From the NCBI GenBank assembly GCA_905235425.1, contig CAJOKY010000071.1, positions 1-9,479 on the forward strand: a stretch of 9,479 nucleotides of DNA. The letters run 5' to 3'. Made by a program: the position numbers and the translations under genes. Source of the stretch: an uncultured Selenomonadaceae bacterium (lineage in GTDB: Bacteria > Bacillota > Negativicutes > Selenomonadales > Selenomonadaceae). Below, piece after piece: positions 1 through 6,197 of the stretch. The notes beneath the pieces are model-generated. The model had not been told where the DNA came from and did not search any database. It saw only the letters and a list, made by a program, of their open reading frames with translations. Each line of letters starts with the position of its first letter. The stretch's first letter is position 1.

Positions 1-308
1 TGCATCTATTACCAAAAAAGCCGCATTTGCATTTGTCGCACCACTTATTATATTTTTCAAAAATTCTTTATGACCGGGCGCATCAATTATCAAATAATCT
101 CTTACAGGCGTCGAAAATTTAAGTTGCGTAGTGTCGATTGTAATTCCCTGCTGACGTTCTTTCGCAAATGCGTCAAGCAAATATGCAAATTCAAAATTCT
201 TATATGTTTCATATGCAATGCGCTGAACTTTCTCAACCATGCCTTGCAGTAAACATTTTGCATCATACAGCAGCCGACCTATAATCGTTTGCCGTGATCT
301 ACATGACC
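1..308 (-). pseudogene. cysN: sulfate adenylyltransferase GTPase subunit (CysN) remnant, partial
   Basis: This is a remnant of the GTPase subunit of ATP sulfurylase, which with CysD makes adenylylsulfate (APS) from sulfate and ATP. The minus strand shows the G1 loop GHVDHGK at about 308-288, then IIGRLLYDA, the switch-I-side motif KERQQGITID, and the G3 motif DAPGHKEFLKN, continuing to IDA at the window edge, so the rest of the gene lies outside. About 4 nt are missing straight after the G1 lysine, which breaks the frame; the expected Ser-Thr after Lys is lost. The first ~25 residues of CysN are absent, because the G1 loop is joined directly to mid-CysD sequence. It is the last gene of the decayed minus-strand sulfate cluster. 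The family call is firm; CysN is preferred over EF-Tu because of the CysD context and the GITID and DAPGH wording. Confidence 0.85.
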
Positions 309-535
309 TTTCTTTTCTTTGAGCGTGAACCTTCTTCATCGCGCCGAACTCCGACAATCAAGCCGTCAAAACCATATTCCTTGACTACTTGTTTCAGTCT
401 TTAAAAGTCTGCAACATTCCAATCTGCCAAGTGCGAGACTTGTTCCGGCTTTCACGGCGTATAAGTTCGTGTGAACAATCAATTTTACTCCAAATTTTCC
501 ACGTAAATTTTTTCTGCTCATCATTTTCAAAAATT
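309..535 (-). pseudogene. cysD: sulfate adenylyltransferase small subunit (CysD) remnant
   Basis: This is a fragment of the PAPS-reductase-like subunit of ATP sulfurylase. The minus strand carries FGVKLIVHTNLYAVKAG (about 494-444), matching the CysD segment around LIVHTN, and in another frame KQVVKEYGFDGLIVGVRRD followed by EEGSRSKER (about 400-310), matching the CysD YGFD..GGARRDEEKSRAKER region. CysD is normally about 300 residues; here only about 70 codons of its middle remain. The N-terminal part with the SGGKDS-type P-loop, the segment between the two motifs and the whole C-terminal half are deleted. The right-hand boundary with the aprB remnant is approximate. The left boundary is sharp, with KERK running straight into the CysN motif GHVDHGK. 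Confidence 0.75.
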
Positions 536-676
536 TTTGTACCTGCTCCGCACCAATCCGCCGAAAGTTGATAAGCAATAGCACCTGCAGGACAAATTTT
601 CACGCAAGCAAATTGCCAGGACAAACATCCGCGCACTTTTTACAGCCGATACAATTTTTTCATCAATGCTAATCAT
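536..676 (-). pseudogene. aprB: adenylylsulfate reductase beta subunit (AprB) ferredoxin remnant
   Basis: This is a remnant of the iron-sulfur subunit of APS reductase. The ATG at 676 follows the aprA stop (679-677) without a gap. After MISIDEK a frameshift occurs. In the shifted frame the first [4Fe-4S] motif CIGCKKCADVCPGNLL is readable, and in the next frame ACVKICPAGAIAY gives part of the second cluster motif, then SADWCGAGTKIF resembles the AprB sequence after the second cluster. The leading cysteines of the second motif are lost in a short deletion. AprB normally runs beyond 100 residues; here it ends in cysteine-poor sequence that grades into the cysD remnant. Placement directly after aprA matches the usual aprBA partnership and supports the call. 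Confidence 0.8.
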
Positions 677-2084
677 CTATTCAAGCTCCAAAAAAATAAT
701 TTTTGTTTCGCCATTTTCTGTAACCGAATTTACAAATCAGTTAAATTTTTCATTGCGGTCGGGATAATCCAAATTTTTACTGAAACCTGCCCAACGAGTT
801 TCACGCCTTGCCTTCAAATGTCCAATTAAAATTTTTGCAACCGTCAATCTCTCGCGAAGTTCAAAAATTTTCAGCCGGTCGTACATTTCGGAGACGTGAA
901 GATTGTCGGAAAGTTTTTCAATGCGTTCAATATTTTTTTCGCCTGACTTAATTGATTTTCATTGAATCGATAATTTTTAGTCAAGCCGCCGGCATACTAG
1001 TCCATCGCAGTTTGCATAGCAATTTCTAAATCATCGACTGAAAAAATTTCTTCGTTAGCAAAAAATTTTTCAAATTCCGTTTCATCGAAATAAATATTTT
1101 TCGGCGGTGCAATTTCTGCAATAATTTCTGAAATTTTCTCCGCAACAATTTCAGATTCGGCAAAAGTTCCTGTCACATATTTTTGAGGACAACCTCCGGC
1201 AACGTCACCCGCCGCAAAAAGATTTTCAAGCGTTGTTTGCCGATTGACATAAACCCAATAACCTGCCGAAGTATGTCCGACGACAAAGTAAGGTTCAGTT
1301 CCTTCAACTTCGACATTAAATTTGCTTGGCGGCTGATTAGTTTCAATCCAGCGCAATGTTTGAGCCGACGACATATTCAAGTACGCATAAAACAAAAATT
1401 TTTCTTGCGCGTCAGAAATTCCGACTGTCTGAAGATAACAAGGAGCGTGTCCTGCAAGATTTTCACTTGTGACTGCAAAAACTCTTTCGTTTCGGCACCG
1501 GCTTTGATTCCCATCGCCTAACCTGCGCCTGCGTTATTCGGCAAATAAATTCCACTCGCTCCGCCTGTCGCTATCAAAGTAACTTTAGCCGTGAAGTTAT
1601 AAAAAATTTTTGCCTTCAAGTAAAAAATCTGCAACATTGACGTGATTAAAAATTTTCACGTTCGGAAGTTTTTGCACGGCTTGAGCCAGAATCGGTTTAA
1701 TATTTTCGCCGTTGATTTTTACATTTTGCCAACCGCGTTCAACAAAATTTCCTGCCGAATCTTTTTCAATCATCAAGCCGCGACTTTCAATTTTTTTGTG
1801 ACGGAATTTAATTTTTCTGCCATACTTTCCAGCAAAATTTTACTTGCAATGCCGTGAGTATCTTTCAGCGCATAATCAACATAATCTGCAGGCGTGTGAC
1901 CTTTACCGATGTAAGCGTTGAGTGCGTTGACTCCTGCCGCCAAACAACCCGATCTATAAATATTTGCTTTTTCGACGATAAAAATTTTTGCTTGCGGATT
2001 TAATTCAGTCAATTTAATTGCCGCCAAAAGTCCCGCAGTCCCTCCGCCTATTATCAAAACATCTGCCGAATAAAATTTTTTCAT
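677..2084 (-). pseudogene. aprA: adenylylsulfate reductase alpha subunit (AprA), multiply disrupted
   Basis: AprA is the FAD subunit that reduces APS to sulfite and AMP. The N-terminus (ATG 2084) reads MKKFYSADVLIIGGGTAGLL, a dinucleotide-binding fold, then EKANIYRSGCLAAGVNALNA, a strong AprA signature. A frameshift near 1780 moves the reading to ERGWQNVKINGENIKPILAQ (about 1740-1680). A further shift gives LIATGGASGIYLPNN, then a TAG stop (Tyr expected) in AGAG*AMGIKAGAE. After a deletion of some 70 residues the protein resumes as NLAGHAPCYLQTVGIS (about 1470-1420) and continues through EGTEPYFVVGHTSAGYWV and AAGDVAGGCPQKYVTG to a TAG at 999-997, where homologues have Glu before YAGG. The C-terminus (ETRWAGF, then DYP) is readable with one more frameshift and a TGA, ending at TAG 679-677. 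It cannot make a functional reductase. Confidence 0.92.
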
Positions 2085-2841
2085 AACTTTTTTTCCTGCA
2101 CAAAATTTATAAGTTCTTTTGTCGCCGCCAAATCGGCAACTTTTGCCGTGTACATTTGATTTCTCATCTGCGGCACCATCATTTCAGGCATTCGCTTGCA
2201 CATAACAATTTATCCGCCATACCTTTGCAAAATTTCTTCGTGCGAATTTTTATAATCGTGACAATTCCTGCGACTTGCATATACTCAAAAAAAGTTTTTT
2301 CGCTGTCAGAAATTTTTCTCTTGTCATCAGTTATCATATCCGCCCAAATTTGATAAACGTCCGTCTAGTGCGCAAAATTTATCATGTCCGGCGTATAACT
2401 TCCGGCAGGTCGCATATTCACTTCCAAGCCGAAAATCTCCGAATTCGCCTAAATTTTTTATGCCTTCGTAAGTCTGAAAAATTCCCAATGCACAAAACGA
2501 CTTTTCACGCCAAAACTTTTTGCAGTTCTTATTCCGACTTCGCAAAGTTATTTAGGTGCAAAATCTGTCGTGTAGTAAGATAAATCCAATTTCTGCAAGA
2601 CAATATCCATAATCGAAGGCGGTCACACTGTCATTGATTCCAAAATCGGCTAGGACTTTGAATCTAAAATCGCGTCGTAAGAACAAATGTCGCCAGTGAT
2701 AAATTCTTCCATAACGTACGGAATTTTATTTTGACTTGCGAAAAAATTTTTTAAATCTGCGTCGTTAGAAATTTTAACCGTGTCAGTTGATCTGACTCCG
2801 ACATCAGGTTTGTCAATTACAGGATAGCCGACTTCTTCAAT
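2081..2841 (-). pseudogene. ATP-grasp ligase-like protein remnant
   Basis: The minus strand reads as an ATP-grasp protein of the carbamoyl-phosphate-synthase-like type. Visible pieces are YPVIDKPDVGVRSTDTVKIS (about 2825-2766) and YVMEEFITGDICSYDAILDS (about 2720-2660), then a TAG, SIMDIV, a TAA, FGVKSRFVHWEFFRLTKA-like sequence, KNLGEFGDF, a frameshift, and GLEVNMRPAGSYTPDMINFA followed by a TAG and TDVYQIWADMI. The distal part includes RRNCHDYKNSHEEILQRYG, a TAA, then MPEMMVPQMRNQMYTAKVA. The gene ends at a TGA (2083-2081) that overlaps the aprA ATG as ATGA, so the two were translationally coupled. The 5' part is missing, having been fused by deletion to the sbp remnant at about 2841. The substrate is unknown; a role in sulfur metabolism is inferred only from its position. 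Confidence 0.78.
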
Positions 2842-3493
2842 AAAATTTTTCGCCGCAATCTCTTGACCTTCCGGAGAATGCAAATATTTTATGTACTCCT
2901 CTGCAATATCGCGCGTAGCTTTTTTGTCAACAATTTTTTCATGAAATCGAGAATTTTATTTTCAACGCCGCCAAATAATTCCACTGCGCTCCGCTAGAAA
3001 TTTTCGGATTCGGCGTTATGACTTCAACACCATCGCGAATTAAATCGTCCCAGTCGTGAATATTTTTCGGATTTCATTTGAGAACTAAAAAAATCATCGT
3101 TGAAGTGTACGGCGAAGAATTATCCGGAAATTCATTTTGCCAGCCGTCCTCTATCAAACCGGCTTTTTGAATTTCAAGCACATCATAAGCCAAAGCCAAC
3201 GTCCAAACATCAGCCTCAAGTCCTTCAATAACCGTGCGAGCTTGTTTACCGCTTCCGCCGTGTGATTGCGTTAAAATTACTTCATTTTTGCCAAACTCTT
3301 TCCAATGTTGCTGAAGTTTTTCATTATATTCGGCGTAAAGTTCACGCGTCGGATCGTATGAAACATTCAGAAATTATTTCTTAGTTTCGGAATTTGTCGC
3401 CGCAGAATTATCTCAGAAACCTGCATTTGTTACTGCTGAAAAAATAAATCCTGCCGCAAATAAAATTTTAAGCATGTTGGCAACCTTGAACAT
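2842..3493 (-). pseudogene. sbp: sulfate/thiosulfate ABC transporter substrate-binding protein remnant
   Basis: This is the decayed periplasmic or lipid-anchored sulfate-binding protein of an ABC importer. ATG 3493 has a G-rich ribosome binding site at 3506-3502 and a signal-peptide-like start (MLKILFAAGFIFSAVTNAG). An in-frame TGA and a TAA (Glu expected) follow. Then come FLNVSYDPTRELYAEYNEKL and TQSHGGSGKQARTVIEGLEA with DVWTLALAYD, all typical of Sbp. A TGA interrupts LVLK*NPKNIHDWDDLI, followed by VITPNPKISSGAQWNYLAA. A middle segment is deleted with a frameshift, after which the C-terminal motif YLHSPEGQEIAAKNF appears, fused in frame to ATP-grasp sequence. Intact Sbp is about 330 residues. 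No permease (CysT/CysW) or ATPase (CysA) gene remains, so these were probably lost in the same deletions. Confidence 0.9.
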
Positions 3494-3522
3494 AACAAAA
3501 ACCCCCTATATACTCTTTATCG

Positions 3523-4032
3523 GTGGAAGGTGAACATACATACACCTTTGACGGCAAAGATTATACCATTATAAAAACCGGCGGCACTTACATCTACAAA
3601 ACCACTAGCTCCAAAGACAAAATACTTGAATACGTGATAACGATAAATAAAGGAAATCTCACGACGGAAAATAATAATAACGTCATGGTTACGGTCAATG
3701 TCGGCTCCATTGAAAACGGCAATTTCTCTGATAAAGGTTACAGCGTCAACAATAACTACATTGAAAATTTGCTTAACGGCACTTTAACAGACAGCGGCTA
3801 TACGCTTGATGATAAATCTATTGGCGGCTTGACGGGAATTAATTCAAACAATAATTCGACGGTTAATAATTCTAATAAAAATCTCACTTCCAATAACACG
3901 CGTACTGCTCGCAAAGCAACGGCGTTGGGCGAAAATCTCAATGGAGATTTAGGCGCTATTGAATCCGGCAGGCGTGATTCTTCGCATGAAAATGATTCTG
4001 ATGATGACGACAAAGACTCTGAAGAAGAGTAA
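3523..4032 (+). CDS. Asn-rich, acidic-tailed hypothetical protein, probably 5'-truncated
   Basis: This is a 169-codon ORF I do not recognise as a named family. It is rich in Asn, Ser, Thr and Gly, with clusters such as TENNNNVMVTVNVG and GINSNNNSTVNNSNKN, a beta-strand-like start (HTYTFDGKDYTIIKTGGTY), and a strongly acidic end (ENDSDDDDKDSEEE). No cysteine and no membrane segment is visible. The GTG at 3523 has no ribosome binding site, and the frame stays open upstream only to a TAA at 3493-3495, where the divergent sbp remnant begins. I infer that this is the 3' end of a larger secreted or surface repeat protein whose front was lost, possibly by the deletions that affected the sulfate cluster. 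It could still be a short real gene. It ends 24 nt before cobU on the same strand. Confidence 0.5.
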   Translation: MEGEHTYTFDGKDYTIIKTGGTYIYKTTSSKDKILEYVITINKGNLTTENNNNVMVTVNVGSIENGNFSDKGYSVNNNYIENLLNGTLTDSGYTLDDKSIGGLTGINSNNNSTVNNSNKNLTSNNTRTARKATALGENLNGDLGAIESGRRDSSHENDSDDDDKDSEEE

Positions 4033-4044
4033 AATTTTTGAGAT

Positions 4045-4059
4045 AAGGTGAATTAATTG
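4045..4059 (+). promoter_or_regulatory. ribosome binding site and TTG start of cobU
   Basis: AAGGTG at 4045-4050 lies 6 nt before TTG at 4057-4059. No ATG or GTG in this frame lies nearby that would keep the P-loop, so this site fixes the cobU start at a TTG codon. Confidence 0.75.
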
Positions 4060-4617
4060 GGAAAAATTATTTTGGTGACCGGAGGCGCACGTAGCGGCAA
4101 AAGTAAATTCGCCGAGAAGTTAGCGTTAAAATTGGGTAATGGACGTGCGGCGTACATTGCAACCGCGCAGATTTTTGATGAAGAAATGGCGCACCGTGTA
4201 AAATTGCATCAAGCGCGGCGAAATAATTTTTGGACGACGTACGAAGCGCCTTTTTATGCCGATAAAGCAATTTCAAAGGCGGCTGAAAGTTTTGACGTGA
4301 TTTTATTTGACTGCGTGACAATTTACTTGAGTAATTTTATCTGCGCGGCGAATCTTGATGACGTTGAAAAAATAAATTGTGACGCCGAAAATTTAATCGG
4401 CGCATTGATAAACGCCGCTGAAAATTCCAACGCCACAATAATTTTTGTTTCAAATGAAGTCGGCGCGGGCATAGTGCCGGAAAATAAATTGGCTAGAATT
4501 TTTCGTGACATAGCCGGTCTTGCCAATCAGCAAATTGCCGCGCACGCCGAAAAAGTTTTTTTGACAGTTGCAGGTATCGCTGTCGATATTAGGGAGCAGG
4601 GATTAGCTAATAGCTAA
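4057..4617 (+). CDS. cobU: adenosylcobinamide kinase / adenosylcobinamide-phosphate guanylyltransferase
   Basis: CobU phosphorylates adenosylcobinamide and transfers GMP to it, forming adenosyl-GDP-cobinamide for nucleotide-loop assembly of cobamides in the cytoplasm. The P-loop GGARSGKS is at residues 9-16. His51 in HQARRNNFW fits the guanylylated histidine region of the family, followed by TYEAP. DCVTIYLSN (85-93) matches the family DCLTLWLSN, and NEVGAGIVPENKLARIFRD with GLANQ covers the conserved C-terminal half. The 186-residue length is normal and nothing is missing. The start is a TTG with a good AAGGTG site. The last codons (LANS-stop) lie in a heptamer repeat tract, so the repeat has supplied the C-terminus and stop. 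It is convergent with the AMMECR1/Memo gene. No other cobamide gene is in the window. Confidence 0.95.
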   Translation: MGKIILVTGGARSGKSKFAEKLALKLGNGRAAYIATAQIFDEEMAHRVKLHQARRNNFWTTYEAPFYADKAISKAAESFDVILFDCVTIYLSNFICAANLDDVEKINCDAENLIGALINAAENSNATIIFVSNEVGAGIVPENKLARIFRDIAGLANQQIAAHAEKVFLTVAGIAVDIREQGLANS

Positions 4618-4640
4618 TAGCTAACCGCTAACAGCTAATA
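4606..4640. repeat. heptamer tandem repeat tract 1 (5 units)
   Basis: Five contiguous 7-bp units: GCTAATA, GCTAATA, GCTAACC, GCTAACA, GCTAATA. It spans the convergent junction of cobU and the AMMECR1/Memo gene. The cobU TAA (4615-4617) and the TAG of the minus-strand gene (4637-4635) both fall inside units. The core TTAGCTAA/TAGCTA is palindromic, so both strands look similar. Confidence 0.9.
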
Positions 4641-6029
4641 ATGTCTGATGACTTCAAAACGCCAAAGGTCAATCGGTTCAGTTGCCGGTATGCCGCCTTT
4701 TCTCATGGCAATTCTAACTTGCTCTTCAACAGTATCGACGCCTTCAAGATCGGGCAGAAGTAAACCGCGACGTCCATTGCTTTCAACAATGACGCCGTAT
4801 TTTTTTACGTCCAAATCGTCAAGACTGAAAATTCTCTCCGCCTCACTTAAAATATCAACGCTATATTCAATGTCATCAAGCTCATCAACTTCTACCGGCG
4901 AAAAGCGCGGATCGCGTGAACAAGCCGAAATGGCGTTTTGTAAAATCTCCTGCGCGATGCTGTCGGTAGTAGGCGCAATGGTACCGATACAGCCGCGTAA
5001 ATTACCGTCTTTGTGCAGACTGACAAACGCGCCCGCACGCCGATTAGTCATTTCTTCCGGCAAATTTTTAGGAAGTTCCGCCGCCTTATGTGTCTTCACG
5101 AAAGTTTCAAGACTGTGCCGCGCCAACTGTACAAATGCGTCCTCTTTTTCTTTACGCTTGAGTGATTCGTTATGCTTAAATTCGGCAAGCTTTTCATCAA
5201 ATCTGCGCGAATCATCTTTGCCGATAACGTCAAACCAAACAACGCCGTAACCTACACCGAAAGTCCCTTCGTACGATAAAAATTCGCTTTTAACAGCCTT
5301 TCTGTCAAGCGCACCGGACATAATCCAAAATGAACGCAAGCCGCATTCAGCTGCGCGGTTACACATTGTCTGATCCATTGTCAGCAGTTCCAAAAATTTA
5401 CCGTCGCCCAAAATTTCCATAACTTCTTTGTCGAATTGCGGACCTTCGCTGACAAAGCCGTAAGGACCGTCTTTTTTCAATTTGTGCGATAAATCGCCGC
5501 TTGCCACGAATACAACGCGCCTGTTCAATTCGTCGGCAACACGTGAAATTTCTTGACCGAATTTATAATGAGTAGCCGCATTTAAGCCGGAAAGACCAAT
5601 GCGCAAAAATTTTACCTTGTTTAAATCCAATCCCGCCTGCTCCAAAAATCTTAGCGGCAACATTGTACCGTGATCCAATTTCGCCGAACGTTCGCCCATT
5701 GTACCGGCAGAAACATTTTCACTTGCCGCCAATTCGCTGAGACGTTTTACAAATTCCGTGTCGTAATTTATGGTAATGTCAATCTGCGGCGCGCGAAATT
5801 GTGACATGTCGCCGCGTGCAGATTCGCCGGGCGAAATGTGAAAATAGTCATTGTACATAATGCTATGTGGACTGGTGATTATTATCGTGTCGGGATTAAT
5901 TTCAACTACGCGGCGCATAACTTCTTGGTACGCCTTTGTTGTAGCGGAAATTTTTTCTTCTTCGCCTCTGCCGACTTCCGGCAAAATTATAGGCGGATGC
6001 GGCACTACTACTGCGGCTTGAATACTCAT
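4635..6029 (-). CDS. AmmeMemoRadiSam system protein, fused Memo/LigB-like and AMMECR1 domains
   Basis: This is a 464-residue two-domain protein. The N-terminal domain (about 1-270) resembles Memo and the class III extradiol dioxygenase LigB fold, with conserved histidines at H11 (VVPHPP), H55 (SPHS), H120 (LDHG) and H182 (SGDLSH) as candidate metal or active-site residues. A charged linker (about 272-300) leads into an AMMECR1 domain (about 300-460) with the signature LRGCIGT at 344-350 and SRDPRF at 371-376. In many bacteria and archaea this pair accompanies a radical SAM partner (the AmmeMemoRadiSam trio); no radical SAM gene is visible here. The biochemical role of the system is not established. 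ATG 6029 is chosen because AAAGGTGG at 6045-6038 precedes it by 8 nt; the GTG at 6041 lies inside that site. A promoter is visible at 6092-6064. The stop codon lies in repeat tract 1. Confidence 0.93.
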   Translation of the reverse strand: MSIQAAVVVPHPPIILPEVGRGEEEKISATTKAYQEVMRRVVEINPDTIIITSPHSIMYNDYFHISPGESARGDMSQFRAPQIDITINYDTEFVKRLSELAASENVSAGTMGERSAKLDHGTMLPLRFLEQAGLDLNKVKFLRIGLSGLNAATHYKFGQEISRVADELNRRVVFVASGDLSHKLKKDGPYGFVSEGPQFDKEVMEILGDGKFLELLTMDQTMCNRAAECGLRSFWIMSGALDRKAVKSEFLSYEGTFGVGYGVVWFDVIGKDDSRRFDEKLAEFKHNESLKRKEKEDAFVQLARHSLETFVKTHKAAELPKNLPEEMTNRRAGAFVSLHKDGNLRGCIGTIAPTTDSIAQEILQNAISACSRDPRFSPVEVDELDDIEYSVDILSEAERIFSLDDLDVKKYGVIVESNGRRGLLLPDLEGVDTVEEQVRIAMRKGGIPATEPIDLWRFEVIRHY

Positions 6030-6063
6030 TATTTTTACCACCTTTGAATATTTTTAATTTAAA

Positions 6064-6092
6064 ATTTTATCACCGGCGCGTAGCCTTTTCAA
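6064..6092 (-). promoter_or_regulatory. sigma-A-like promoter for the AMMECR1/Memo gene
   Basis: On the minus strand TTGAAA (6092-6087) and TAAAAT (6069-6064) are separated by exactly 17 bp. The start codon is 35 nt below the -10, with a ribosome binding site between. Heptamer tract 2 begins one base upstream of the -35 box. Confidence 0.7.
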
Positions 6093-6093
6093 G

Positions 6094-6128
6094 ACTATTG
6101 ACTATTAACTATTGACTATTTACTATTA
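6094..6128. repeat. heptamer tandem repeat tract 2 (5 units)
   Basis: Five contiguous units: ACTATTG, ACTATTA, ACTATTG, ACTATTT, ACTATTA. The tract lies between divergent genes (AMMECR1/Memo on minus, DUF881 on plus), unlike the other tracts, which lie at gene ends. It fits the same RCTAWYN pattern. Confidence 0.9.
6098..6126 (+). promoter_or_regulatory. possible promoter inside repeat tract 2, for the DUF881 gene
   Basis: TTGACT (6098-6103) and TACTAT (6121-6126) are 17 bp apart and match the -35 and -10 consensus at 5/6 and 4/6 positions. Both boxes are made of heptamer units. Transcription would start just before the GGTG ribosome binding site at 6139-6142. The match could be a by-product of the repeat, so confidence is moderate. 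Confidence 0.45.
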
Positions 6129-6197
6129 TCATAAGGACGGTGAAAGGCAATAAAAAATTTTTTTACAAAAAATGCAACGGCGTTAATCCTGTTCGGC

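Noticed and set aside
1183..1521. Plus-strand ORF across the aprA remnant
   Set aside because: It is a shadow of the strong AprA signal on the other strand, with no motif of its own.
2275..2583. Plus-strand ORF across the ATP-grasp remnant
   Set aside because: It is a shadow; the minus strand carries the conserved ATP-grasp motifs.
1..3493. Alternative genetic code or stop-codon readthrough in the sulfate cluster
   Set aside because: All three stop codons interrupt the frames, together with frameshifts and large deletions, while the genes from 4057 onward are free of internal stops. Decay explains this better than recoding.
1..3493. Poor sequence quality as the cause of the broken frames
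   Set aside because: The disruptions include multi-residue and multi-hundred-base deletions that join different genes, and the adjacent 5 kb is clean. Isolated base errors could not produce this, although long reads would settle it.
3560..3575. TATAAT-like boxes on the minus strand as an sbp promoter
   Set aside because: The two boxes lie inside the Asn-rich ORF and have no -35 box at a suitable distance, so they look like chance in AT-rich sequence.
4648..5250. 200-codon plus-strand ORF
   Set aside because: It is antisense to the well-supported AMMECR1 domain coding region and is rich in Ser and Arg with no recognisable motif.
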